A stretch of 64,000 nucleotides of DNA, taken from JAWPMT01 sp965242775 (GTDB taxonomy: Bacteria; Bacteroidota; Bacteroidia; Cytophagales; Cyclobacteriaceae). Both the position numbers and the translations under genes were made by a program. The notes below the pieces were generated by a model. It worked only from the letters and a program-made list of their open reading frames with translations. It was not told the origin of the DNA and did no database searches. Positions 25,322 to 34,600 of the stretch are shown piece by piece (the stretch's first letter is position 1; every line of letters starts with the position of its first letter). The stretch is from positions 1-64,000 of the forward strand of contig CBDETI010000030.1 in assembly GCA_965242775.1 (NCBI GenBank). The letters are read 5' to 3'.

Positions 25322-25723
25322 TTAAAGAAGGAAGGATTGCACCAGCACTGGAACATCCTGGGCAATCAGCGGAGGTTTATAATTGAGGTACTCCGATTGA
25401 TTTGAAGGAGCGTCAATAATAGCCAGATCTAACAGGAAGAAAGTGACCGACGCCACCAATTTGAGATCAGGCTTGAGGTCTACAGATAATTTTGTTAGCT
25501 GCTGCTCATCATCTACCTGATAAAGGTCAGAGGTATTTTCACAGCAGTCCATTTCCATATCCCCATCTTCTCCGATCAACTCATAGCAATTGGGCGCATG
25601 CTTGTGTATTGCCACGCTGCGCAACTCACCCATGCAATAATGTTTATTGAGGGTAAGCCCTGAACTGGCCACGATTAGCAATGCGGCCATGATTAGATGA
25701 AATATTCTCTTCAGCCAATGCAC
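25322..25723 (-). CDS. HYC_CC_PP family small protein
   Basis: 133 residues. The family name comes from three signatures, all present: NKHYCMGEL (residues 26-34), DCCEN (about 59-63) and YKPPL (near 117). An N-terminal hydrophobic segment (LIMAALLIVASSG) directs it to the envelope. The internal Cys and His residues (HYC, HKHAPNC, DCC) suggest metal binding. The family regularly precedes TonB receptors and HMA proteins in Bacteroidota, as it does here with 85 bp of spacing. Its precise role is not established; metal sensing or delivery is inferred from context. It is divergent from the OmpA gene at 25929. Confidence 0.85.
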   Translation of the reverse strand: MHWLKRIFHLIMAALLIVASSGLTLNKHYCMGELRSVAIHKHAPNCYELIGEDGDMEMDCCENTSDLYQVDDEQQLTKLSVDLKPDLKLVASVTFFLLDLAIIDAPSNQSEYLNYKPPLIAQDVPVLVQSFLL

Positions 25724-25865
25724 CTTACAAAGATACGAGATTTATTGGTCGAAGTTTCAGGGGTCTGACAGTCCTGCAAAGCCTATGCAAACCGATAGTT
25801 TGGAAAGTTTTCATTGAAATTGGTCGATTTTACCGTGCTATTGGACGAATGTTTATCGAGTTAAG

Positions 25866-25885
25866 CAATAGTATTCTTACTATTG
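25866..25885. promoter_or_regulatory. Perfect 8-bp palindrome upstream of the OmpA/TSP3 gene
   Basis: CAATAGTA-TTCT-TACTATTG has uninterrupted 8-bp arms and ends 43 bp before the ATG at 25929. It lies in the 205-bp region shared with the divergent HYC_CC_PP gene. It contains TACTATTG, one base from the -7 consensus. It could be an operator or a hairpin in the 5' untranslated region. Confidence 0.5.
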
Positions 25886-25928
25886 TAGTTGAAATCGCTA
25901 ACCCATAGTATACGTAGCCGCCTAGCTT

Positions 25929-27284
25929 ATGAAATATTTTTGCACGACACTTTTATGTTTGTGTACTCTTGTTTGTAGTGCACAACTGACCGAAAGACCT
26001 TCCATTTTAGGTCTCGGCTTTTCATCGAACATGTACGACGGAGATTTGGGCAGTGAGGTATTTGACTTATCTGAAGCATCAATTGGTTTTCAGGCCGGAG
26101 TTGGATATCAGCTCAACCCTTCCCTCGCATTAATTCTGCATTCGAGTTGGACCAAGGCCAACTTTGATGAAAACACCGCTGACTTCAAAGATCAGTTTGC
26201 CCAGGGTGACCTGGCCCTGGAATACCATTTCAACAATGGATACCTCTTACCCTATGACGCACGTCTTCAACCGTATCTGACATTCGGTATGGGAGTTTCT
26301 GCCCAAAATGGTCGAGGGTTCTTTGACATACCGGTTGGGGCCGGCTTGCGGATCCCACTTAATGAGACACTTTCCTTTTCACTCTCCAGCGTCTATAATA
26401 TCGTCGGTGGTGATGGGTATAAGTACCTGCAGAATTCACTGGGGATCATCTTACGTAAAAAGCCACTTCCACGGGAAGATCTGGTACCTCCCGACAATGA
26501 TGGGGATGGAGTACCCAATGCTGAGGATGCTTGCCCCAATGATGCCGGGAGTATTGCCACCCAGGGTTGTCCGGACGGAGATGGAGATGGTGTTAGAGAC
26601 GAAGATGACAAGTGCCCGGAAGTTGCTGGACCTAAGGAACTGGGAGGTTGTCCTGACGGTGATGGAGACGGTGTAGTTGATGTGGAAGACAGTTGCCCGC
26701 AGGTAGCCGGCAATCTGAATGGATGTCCTGATTCGGATGGTGATGGTGTAGCCGACAAGGACGATAACTGTCCCCAGGTGGCAGGAGTTGCCTCTCTTGA
26801 TGGATGTCCGGAGGAAGAGAAGCCAAGTGGACCTGATGCCGATGGTGACGGCATAATCGATAGCGAGGATGCTTGTCCTGAAAGGCCTGGCCTGGCCGAA
26901 GATAATGGGTGCCCTGCCTCGGACAAGGAATTGAAGGAGGCATTAATCCCGGAATTACTGGTTGTTAGATTCCAATTCGGTAAATCGGAATTGACAGAAG
27001 AATCTGCGGCAACCCTCGATCGCACTTCCGCAGTACTCCGAAACTACCCGGACTACAATGTGACCCTTGCTGGCCATACGGATAGTACTGGCCCTGATGA
27101 AGTGAATCTCGAACTCTCGAGAGCAAGAGCGCAGGAGGTTAAAAACTACATGGTAGAGAGAGGAGTAGATGCCAACAGATTGGTTGTAGAGGGCGCTGGG
27201 GAAGATGAACCCATTGCTGGAAACGACACTGTCGAAGGACGGGCCACCAACCGCCGAGTACAAGTACTTGTGATCTACAATTAA
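25929..27284 (+). CDS. OmpA family outer-membrane protein with thrombospondin type 3 repeats
   Basis: 451 residues. Signal peptide (MKYFCTTLLCLCTLVCSA), then an eight-strand-like outer-membrane barrel (residues 25-175: GLGFSSNMYDGDLGSEVFDL, then GVGYQLNPSLALILHS). Residues 188-330 hold acidic Ca-binding TSP3 repeats (D-x-D-G-D-G-V patterns). Residues 340-451 form the OmpA peptidoglycan-binding domain: VVRFQFGKSELTEESAATLD, then AGHTDSTGPDEVNLELSRAR and GRATNRRVQVLV. The protein links the outer membrane to peptidoglycan with a calcium-stiffened spacer. It has its own terminator at 27327-27350 and a palindrome upstream. Architecture is certain. Confidence 0.95.
   Translation: MKYFCTTLLCLCTLVCSAQLTERPSILGLGFSSNMYDGDLGSEVFDLSEASIGFQAGVGYQLNPSLALILHSSWTKANFDENTADFKDQFAQGDLALEYHFNNGYLLPYDARLQPYLTFGMGVSAQNGRGFFDIPVGAGLRIPLNETLSFSLSSVYNIVGGDGYKYLQNSLGIILRKKPLPREDLVPPDNDGDGVPNAEDACPNDAGSIATQGCPDGDGDGVRDEDDKCPEVAGPKELGGCPDGDGDGVVDVEDSCPQVAGNLNGCPDSDGDGVADKDDNCPQVAGVASLDGCPEEEKPSGPDADGDGIIDSEDACPERPGLAEDNGCPASDKELKEALIPELLVVRFQFGKSELTEESAATLDRTSAVLRNYPDYNVTLAGHTDSTGPDEVNLELSRARAQEVKNYMVERGVDANRLVVEGAGEDEPIAGNDTVEGRATNRRVQVLVIYN
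26490..26910 (+). repeat. Thrombospondin type 3 repeat region
   Basis: Five to six acidic repeats, each built on D-x-D-G-D-G followed by D-x-C-P, encode the linker of the OmpA protein. The DNA repeats GATGGAGATGG-like segments at roughly 63-75 bp spacing. Confidence 0.85.
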
Positions 27285-27324
27285 GGTGAATTAACCTCTC
27301 TTTTTAAGAGAAAACGAGAAACCG

Positions 27325-27351
27325 AACCCGGCCAAACAGCCGGGTTTTTTT
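27325..27351 (+). terminator. Intrinsic terminator after the OmpA/TSP3 gene
   Basis: CCCGGC (27327-27332), 6-nt loop, GCCGGG (27339-27344), then a run of T. It lies 41 bp after the stop codon. Confidence 0.9.
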
Positions 27352-27441
27352 ATTGGAACGGGTCGCCCTGGTAAAGCCGAGACAATGTTTTGCTTCTCCC
27401 AGGCGATCGTTTTAACTTCTGATGGTAATTCACCACCGATT

Positions 27442-27819
27442 ATGAGCAATTCTCAACACCAAATAGCGGGCATGACCCTGGCCATCACCAATATGGAACA
27501 GATGGTGGCTTTCTACACCAAAGTATTTGGACTTCAGTTTCAGGAACAGGAAATGTACGGGTCGAGGCTTTATGCGACTGAATGGGGAGGACTAAAAGTA
27601 CTTTTCTGCCCTGCTGATCTGGCGCAAAATACGGCCACTCAAAATCGGCACCAGCTGGATGTTTTGGTTACGGACCTACGCAAAGCATTAAATGCTGTGA
27701 CCGAAAATGATGGAAGTGCGATGGGCGAGATCACCGAAACAGATACTGAGTGGAGTGTTGGCATCTACGACCCAGACAAAAACTCACTGGTTTTGAAACA
27801 GATGAAGCACGATTCGTAA
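27442..27819 (+). CDS. VOC (glyoxalase/bleomycin resistance) family protein
   Basis: 125 residues from ATG 27442. The frame is open back to 27385, but the VOC fold begins directly with HQIAGMTLAITNMEQMVAFY after a short lead, so the inner start is preferred. Other features are KVFGLQFQEQEMYGSRLYAT, HQLDVLVTDLRKALNAV and GIYDPDKNSLVLKQM at the end, the usual beta-alpha-beta-beta-beta pair. VOC proteins bind metal and act as lyases, dioxygenases or resistance proteins; the metal ligands here (His and Glu) are only partly conserved, so activity is open. It stands alone after the OmpA terminator. Confidence 0.85.
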   Translation: MSNSQHQIAGMTLAITNMEQMVAFYTKVFGLQFQEQEMYGSRLYATEWGGLKVLFCPADLAQNTATQNRHQLDVLVTDLRKALNAVTENDGSAMGEITETDTEWSVGIYDPDKNSLVLKQMKHDS

Positions 27820-27946
27820 AAAACGCTATTTGAAAATTTTGGTCCGCGAGAGAAAGCCTGGCCGTTCTAGCCCTGGGTGTGGGCAGCACGTGGGCCTGCG
27901 GGGAACACAGGACTATCAGATGCCAAGAGCCAATGCCTGTTCGCTC

Positions 27947-27980
27947 CAAAAAAAACCGCCTCCCAAATCGGAAGGCGGTA
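27947..27980 (-). terminator. Intrinsic terminator on the minus strand
   Basis: Read on the minus strand, a stem CCGCCTTCC with GGGAGGCGG (one mismatch) is followed by a run of eight T. It lies about 60 bp downstream of the lipoprotein gene ending at 28040 and ends that transcript. Confidence 0.85.
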
Positions 27981-28039
27981 GACTCAACCAGTATTCGCAG
28001 TACCATGGAAGTCTGCGAAAATTACTACTCTATTTATTG

Positions 28040-28912
28040 TTATCTAGTAACCGTCCCAGTAGCGAGGGAAGATAAGTTTCGTCCGAAATCATGCGTGGCA
28101 GGAGCGGTTTCCTGACCTGCGGTGCCAACGAGCGGCTTGATTGCAAAAGGAGCCGTAGAGTTGTCAGGAACAGGCTCCACCGAAATCACAACCGTTCTAC
28201 CTCGAATATCGAGAGGGAATGTTTCCCCTGAAGGTGCATTCTCAAAGAAATCCTCTCCGGGAACAGGAGGGCCCGCCTGCGATGTGCCACTAAAAGGAGC
28301 TGAAGCATCGGCCATGTCGAAAGCTGTGAATGTGCCCGTAGTAAGTGGTCCACTTTCACCGACTACCCAACCTTCGTAAACCCAACCTTCTGGCAAGGTG
28401 GGAAGCACGAAATTAGGTGTTGGCGGTGCTCCAGGTGTTCCAAACCACACGCCATTCTCATCATTCCCGTTGTTTTCACCTGTTTCATCTGTGGGTGTTC
28501 TCAAAAAGAACGATCCGGCAGCGTTTGAAAAGTCGCCAACAATACCAGTTGTCACGCTAGCAGAATTGCCAGCGAACTCGCCCATGAGCAGCTTGGTAGC
28601 CGCAGGAGCTGGATCAGAATCGGGACTGGGCTCTATACTTAAAACAAAAGCAGTAGCATTTTCAAGATCGGTAGCAGCTACTTCAAATGTGGTCTGTGAC
28701 AGATTGCCATCAGCATCTACAGTAAAGGTTCCCGTAGTAACAGGAGAGCCGTCTACTATTACCCATCCCTCGTAGGCGAAGCCGCTTCCAAGGTCTTCAA
28801 GACCGTTGAGATCCAAGGTAAGTGTACCATTGGACACCTCGTCACCATCATCGTCGCCACAGGAGGCCAAAATCACTCCTGAAAGGACCAATAGCATCAA
28901 TAACTTTTTCAT
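28040..28912 (-). CDS. Lipoprotein with two anti-sigma-K-like repeat domains
   Basis: 290 residues. Lipobox LASC at residues 15-18 followed by GDDDGDE, so it is lipid-anchored. The protein contains an internal duplication: YEGWVIVDGSPVTTGTFTVD and VLSIEPSPDSDPAPAATKLL in the first half, YEGWVVGESGPLTTGTFTAF and VISVEPVPDNSTAPFAIKPL in the second. Each unit resembles the C-terminal domain of anti-sigma-K (RskA)-like proteins, but the cytoplasmic sigma-binding part and the membrane helix are absent. A role in anti-sigma function is therefore unlikely; ligand or surface binding is a guess. It is divergent from the two-component system at 29179, with 266 bp between starts, and has its own terminator. 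Confidence 0.75.
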   Translation of the reverse strand: MKKLLMLLVLSGVILASCGDDDGDEVSNGTLTLDLNGLEDLGSGFAYEGWVIVDGSPVTTGTFTVDADGNLSQTTFEVAATDLENATAFVLSIEPSPDSDPAPAATKLLMGEFAGNSASVTTGIVGDFSNAAGSFFLRTPTDETGENNGNDENGVWFGTPGAPPTPNFVLPTLPEGWVYEGWVVGESGPLTTGTFTAFDMADASAPFSGTSQAGPPVPGEDFFENAPSGETFPLDIRGRTVVISVEPVPDNSTAPFAIKPLVGTAGQETAPATHDFGRNLSSLATGTVTR

Positions 28913-29178
28913 TGTTTTCGATTTTCCAGATTTGTTTTGATGCGAAGAAAGGGGGTAAGTATCTCCAATTATTCACGAGAATATCACAAAACAAAAATTC
29001 CGAAAAACGCAAGCCGGTACTAATATTAACTTTCTAATAATCAGCAACTTAAATTCCATCCCTTCTTTCAAAAAGCCCGGATTTGTATGCTGGCTGACAT
29101 CTCAATTGGTCGGTGAACCTACTTTATCATTGAATCGTGAAAATTCTGTGATAATTATCGTTTTCCTTCGAAGCAGAA

Positions 29179-29880
29179 ATGAGAAGCGTACTGGTAATAG
29201 AGGATGATCCCGAGATCGTCAACCTGTTGGGAATACACCTGAAAGATCTGGAATGTGATGTTGCCTATGCAAGTGACGGTATCGAGGGCTTGCACAAGGC
29301 TATGAATTCAGCTCCGGATCTGATTGTGCTAGATATCATGCTACCCTCCATGGACGGGTTGGAGATTTGCCGTCGTATCAGAAGTGCCGATTTGAAATCA
29401 TCGATCCTTATGTTGACGGCCAGGTCAGAGGAAATTGACAAAGTGCTGGGCCTGGAGATGGGTGCCGATGATTACCTCACTAAGCCCTTTAGCGTTCGTG
29501 AATTTGTTGCCCGAGTAAAAGCAATGTTTCGTAGAGCTCAGATCATTGAAAAAAGCCTTGACAACAGCAGCAATACGACAATGAACTTCGATGACCTGTC
29601 TATAGATGTAGAGATGAGAAAGGTACTCCTGAGCGGAAAGAAGGTAGACCTGTCTCCAAAAGAGTTTGAACTGCTGGTGCTACTAGCTTCCAACCCAGGC
29701 AAAAGCTATGACAGGAATCGATTGCTCAATCTGGTCTGGGGGTATGACTTCAATGGCTACGAGCACACGGTCAACTCACACATCAACCGCCTGCGAGCCA
29801 AGATCGAACCTGACATGAGCAATCCCAAGTTCATCCTTACCCAGTGGGGTGTAGGCTATAAATTCAATGAGGAATTATGA
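29179..29880 (+). CDS. OmpR/PhoB-family response regulator
   Basis: 233 residues. Receiver domain 1-120: acidic pocket E8-D9-D10, phosphoacceptor D52 (LIVLDIMLP), and the switch Lys in DDYLTKPF. The C-terminal winged helix, residues 135-232, reads DLSIDVEMRKVLLSGKKVDL, then SPKEFELLVLLASNPGKSYD and TVNSHINRLRAKIEPD. It binds DNA as a dimer after phosphorylation. The stop overlaps the sensor kinase start by 4 bp (ATGA), so the pair forms a cotranscribed two-component system. The controlled genes cannot be told; the divergent lipoprotein gene is a candidate. Confidence 0.96.
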   Translation: MRSVLVIEDDPEIVNLLGIHLKDLECDVAYASDGIEGLHKAMNSAPDLIVLDIMLPSMDGLEICRRIRSADLKSSILMLTARSEEIDKVLGLEMGADDYLTKPFSVREFVARVKAMFRRAQIIEKSLDNSSNTTMNFDDLSIDVEMRKVLLSGKKVDLSPKEFELLVLLASNPGKSYDRNRLLNLVWGYDFNGYEHTVNSHINRLRAKIEPDMSNPKFILTQWGVGYKFNEEL

Positions 29881-31370
29881 AGAGTAAAATCGTATCCAAC
29901 CGGCTCGTAAAAAAATTGGTGGGTTCGTTTATAGCAGTATTATTATTGGCGGCTGCCTGTTATAGCGGTATCACAATTTACCTCTCCAACAAATATTATA
30001 ACGAAACTACGCAACGTCTCAATGCACGCGTAGCTGAACACCTGATTGAAGAGAAATTTCAAAATGCCCAGCCATTCCAGGAAGACGGCAGCGTAAATAA
30101 GGCATTATTTGGTGACATCATGCACGATATGATGGCCGTTAACCGGGGCATCGAGGTGTACCTGCTCGACAGCCTGGGCAATGTACTGTATTCAGTGGTA
30201 CTGGATCATAGCCGCGCTAATGAAGAAGTGCATCAAGTGTCTTTGGCGCCAGTTCGGGATTTCATCGCAAATCCAGGATCAGCCTATTTACTAGGTGACG
30301 ATCCGCGTGATCCCAGCCGACAGAATATTTTTTCAGCTGCCTCTTTTAAAATTAATGGTGTCTCAGGGTATATCTATATCATATTGGCGGGAGCCGATTT
30401 TGACCTGGCCAGGGCTTCTTTGGCTGACAGCTATTTTCTGAAATTAGGTTTGGGTGCCACACTGGTAACACTGGTTTTTGTGACATTACTTGGAACATTG
30501 TCCATTTGGTACCTGACAAAGAATTTGCGTGAACTCATATTTGCCGCCGATCGCTTCCGTCAGGGGGATCTCAAATACCGCATCCATGGTCCTGGGAAAA
30601 CAGATTTGGGGCAGGTGGCCGAAACCTTCAATGACATGGCGGACACCATCTTGGCAGATATGGAGAAGATCAAATCCGTAGACACTTTCCGTAAAGAATT
30701 GATTGCCAATGTATCTCACGATTTGAGGACACCCCTATCAGTTATGCACGGATACGTGGAGACCCTACAGATCAAGCATGATTCTTTGAGCGCTGAGGAA
30801 CACTCGCAATATCTCCAGGTGATTCAAAACAGCACCAACAAACTCTCCCAGTTGGTGACACAATTATTCGAGCTCTCCAAACTGGAGGCAAATCAGGTGG
30901 AGCCAAACAAAGAACCCTTCCTACTAAGTGAGTTGGTCAACGACCTCAGCACGTCCTATCAGGTCCTGCTTGAAAAGAATAATATTGCATTGTCGCTGGA
31001 TGTTAAGGAGAATCTACCGCTGGTGTTTGGAGATATCAGTCTCGTAGAGCGGGCTATCCAAAACCTACTCGACAATGCCATCAAATTCACTCCTGACGGT
31101 GGTAAAATTACCGTGGGACTGAGGGCTTTGAACAGTACTGTGGAGGTGGCCATTCATGACAATGGTCCGGGCATTCCTAAAAAAGAGCAGTCACTTATCT
31201 TCGAAAGATATCGTCAAGCGAAAACAGGTAAGGAAAAAGCAGGTGCCGGTCTTGGATTGGCGATAGTGAAAAAGATTCTGGAGCTACACAATTCCAACAT
31301 TCAAATCTTAAGTCAGCCTAACGAGGGAACTACCTTCAGCTTTCAACTACAGACGTACCAATTGGCATAG
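29877..31370 (+). CDS. Transmembrane sensor histidine kinase
   Basis: 497 residues. TM1 at about residues 12-36 (LVGSFIAVLLLAAACYSGIT), a periplasmic sensor of about 150 residues, TM2 at about 185-210 (LGLGATLVTLVFVTLLGTL), HAMP (residues 212-263), HisKA with the phosphoacceptor in NVSHDLRTPLSVMHGYVE (H281), and HATPase_c (N box DNAIKFTPDG, G1 box DNGPGIP, G2 box GAGLGLAIVKKI). It is the cognate kinase of the regulator just upstream. No known ligand-binding motif is seen in the periplasmic part. Confidence 0.95.
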   Translation: MKSKIVSNRLVKKLVGSFIAVLLLAAACYSGITIYLSNKYYNETTQRLNARVAEHLIEEKFQNAQPFQEDGSVNKALFGDIMHDMMAVNRGIEVYLLDSLGNVLYSVVLDHSRANEEVHQVSLAPVRDFIANPGSAYLLGDDPRDPSRQNIFSAASFKINGVSGYIYIILAGADFDLARASLADSYFLKLGLGATLVTLVFVTLLGTLSIWYLTKNLRELIFAADRFRQGDLKYRIHGPGKTDLGQVAETFNDMADTILADMEKIKSVDTFRKELIANVSHDLRTPLSVMHGYVETLQIKHDSLSAEEHSQYLQVIQNSTNKLSQLVTQLFELSKLEANQVEPNKEPFLLSELVNDLSTSYQVLLEKNNIALSLDVKENLPLVFGDISLVERAIQNLLDNAIKFTPDGGKITVGLRALNSTVEVAIHDNGPGIPKKEQSLIFERYRQAKTGKEKAGAGLGLAIVKKILELHNSNIQILSQPNEGTTFSFQLQTYQLA

Positions 31371-31540
31371 ACCGATTAGAAAATTTGAGATTCTGTCAAC
31401 TTCGCTGCACTTTACGTTAGATCGGATGGGCTTTCCCAAGCTAAGGGCTGGAGGGCATGTGGCACGAAACCCAGAAAGCAACAAGTGAATCCATTCCCTT
31501 TATGTCGCCAATTTCAAAACACCTTGGCCACTTTGACAGA

Positions 31541-31575
31541 AAAAAATAAGGCACTGACCATTTAGCCAGTGCCTT
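31541..31575 (-). terminator. Intrinsic terminator of the giant repeat-protein gene
   Basis: A 9-bp perfect stem AAGGCACTG / CAGTGCCTT (31548-31556 and 31567-31575) with a 10-nt loop. On the minus strand it is followed by ATTTTTT. It lies 26 bp after the stop at 31601. Confidence 0.9.
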
Positions 31576-31600
31576 CCGTTGTTGCGGCAGCGTTATCAGA

Positions 31601-34600
31601 TTATCGTTTTAGAATCCTTCGAATCTCGTAGTGTCCTTTAGAAGCTATACGGAGGAAATAAATTCCACTGGGTCCAGTGAGTTGTAATTGCTGGCGATGT
31701 GTCTGATCTGTTTTTTCAAACTGGAATGTCGAAAGTACCTGACCTCTCGTATCTATCAACTGCAACGTGATCTCTCCTCTGAAATGACTATTCATGGATA
31801 CTGTGAAATCACGATCCACAGGATTAGGGTAAATATCAGTATGGGAGGCGGCCAAATTCTCCGATGACAGTACCTCTTCAGCTTCAAAAGCCACTCCCTC
31901 CTCTGAGAGCACCCCTGTTAGCACCGATTCCTCACCTTCCTCTACGCCTACCTCCGTAGATACCAACCCGACTCCAGGTACATCTACCTGAAGTTTATAT
32001 TCTCCTTCGGGCAGACCATCAAACGTAATGTTCCCACCCCCATCAGTCAGCCCGTCAGCAACATATTCATCCACACTGGTTCTAAGGATCACCAAGGTAT
32101 TAGGAAGCGGCTCTCCCATTTGCACTCGGCCTTCATAGAAGCGATTTCCACCACCAGCCCCACCATTTTGTGCTTGGAAGTTAATAGTCCCACCTTCTTC
32201 CGGCGGTAAGAAGTCTACCGCTGGCGCGGGTTTTGCCTGCATCTGAATGTTGATCCCGGTAAGGTCCGAATTCACCGCAGTGGCCTTTACCGAAGCACCA
32301 GGATCCAGCACCGTAGAGGTATTTCCGAAGTAGGTGGCTGCATAGGCCGCATCGGCGGAATTTACCAGGATGAGGTATTCTGACGCTTTCAGGTTCAAAA
32401 AGGTATAAGCACCTGTGGCATCCAGGGCAGTGCTCTGCGTGTTTGTGAGGTCGTTGATGTCGGTAATCACCACATCGCCATTAGCAAAGGCCGCTCCAGT
32501 GGGATCTGTCACCAGTCCGGAAACTGTAAAAACCGGATTGACAAAAATTGTCTCGGTCCTGGAAGCGCTATTCGTCTCACTAGTTGCGGCAATAGAGGCA
32601 GTGACGTCTACTGCACCTGTTCCAGTAAAAGAAAGCATGGATCCCGTAATTTGACCCGACCCTGAGGTGATACTGAATGTGATATCGGCTTCAGATATGT
32701 TGGTGGCTCCCTGTGCATCCAAGGAAGCAATCAGTTCCACTGTCTCAATAATGGTAACGGTATCTGGTATTTGGAATGAGATGATGGGTGTGATGAGCGC
32801 AGGGTCCAACAGCTCAAATACCTCCGTATCACTGGACCCAAGTAAGGTGTCGTTTTCAACAATCGACGCCTGAACCGTAACAGGACCAGATTCCGAACCG
32901 AGTGTCAGGGTCGTTCCGCTTATTGTAGCGGAGCCTGATAGCACAGACCAAACGACTGGCGCACTTGTGGGGGTGGTATTTGCCGTCAACTCAAAAGCAG
33001 GATCACCGAGATTCTTGTCTGAGATAGATTCAATTTCAACGCTTGTAGCCGTCTTGCTCGTCTGTGGATTGAACTCAATAGTCAGTGCGTTAGAAGCAAT
33101 GTTTGCATTTCCGGCTGTATCAATGGCAATGTTTGCACCTACGGAAACCGTTGTTTCTCCACTCTCAGAAGGTGTAATGGTAGTGCCATAGGAAGCGCCA
33201 CTGCCGGTAAAGGCACTTGCAACTCCATTAGCAACCTCAATGTCTTCGACAACAAACCCGGAAACTGATTCACTGAACGTGATCGTCACGTCGTAAGGCC
33301 CTGTGACGGGAGAAACGCTAGCTGATGCGATTGTAACAGTGGGGGCTGTCACATCATATATAGATGTGCTTTGAGTTGCGGCTCCATTTCCATTACCAGC
33401 AGCATCCTCCGCTACATTGGCAGCTATGTCCACCGTCACTGAACCTTCTGAAGTTGGTGTAATGAGCACGGTGTAACTCTTCAAGTCCGTACTTGTGAAA
33501 GAACTCGCGGTAGCATTACTTAGCGTGATATCCTCTTCCTCGAACCCGCTGACATCCTCACTGAAGGTGATTGTGGCGGTAAATGCTGAATTGCTATGTG
33601 ATGGAACGTCCGAAACTTCTACGGTTGGGGCAGTTGTATCATAAACCGAGGTAGCTTGAGTTGCAGCAGCATTGTCATTGCCAGCAGCATCCTGGGCCCC
33701 GCTCGCGGCTATGTCCACCGTGACTGAGCCTTCCTGGGTTGGTGTAATGAGCACCGTATAAGTCTTCGAATCCGTACTCGCAAATGAACTTGCACTGGCG
33801 TTGCTTAGTGTAATATCCCCCTCCTCGAACCCGCTGACATCCTCACTAAAGGTGATTGTGGCGGTAAATGCTGAATTGCTATTTGATGGAACTCCCGAAA
33901 CGGTCGCCGTTGGGGCTGTTGTGTCATAAACCGAGGTAGCTTGAGTTGCAGCAGCATTGTCATTGCCAGCAGCATCCTGGGCCACGCTCGCAGCTATGTC
34001 CAGCGTGACTGAGCCTTCCTGGGTTGGTGTAATGAGCACCGTATAAGTCTTCGAATTCGTACTCGCAAATGAACTTGCACTGGCGTTGCTTAGTGTAATA
34101 TCCCCCTCCTCGAACCCGCTGATATCCTCACTGAAGGTGATAGTAGCAGTAAAAGATGAATTGCTATGCGACGGAACTCCCGAAACCGCTACGGTTGGAG
34201 ATGTGATATCGTAGGTCGAGGTAGCCTGAGTTGCAGCAGCATTGTCATTACCAGCAGCATCCTGGGCCACGCTCGCTGCTATGTCCAGCGTGACTGAGCC
34301 TTCCTGGGTTGGTGTAATGAGCACCGTATAAGTCTTCGAATTCGTACTCGCAAATGAACTTGCACTGGCGTTGCTTAGTGTAATATCCCCCTCCTCGAAC
34401 CCGCTGACATCCTCACTGAAGGTGATCGTGGCGGTGAACGCTGAATTGCTATTCGACGGAACATCTGAAACCTCTACAGTGGGATCCGTTGTATCGTAGG
34501 TCGAGGTAGCCTGAGAAGCAGCAGCATTGTCATTCCCAGCGGCATCCTCAGCGACACTTGCTGCAATATCTACTGTCACCTCCCCTTCGGAAGTTGGTGT

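Noticed and set aside
26393..27025. 210-residue minus-strand frame opposite the TSP3 region
   Set aside because: It is a mirror of the repetitive acidic codons of the OmpA gene (Ser/Pro-rich noise) with no start context or family features.
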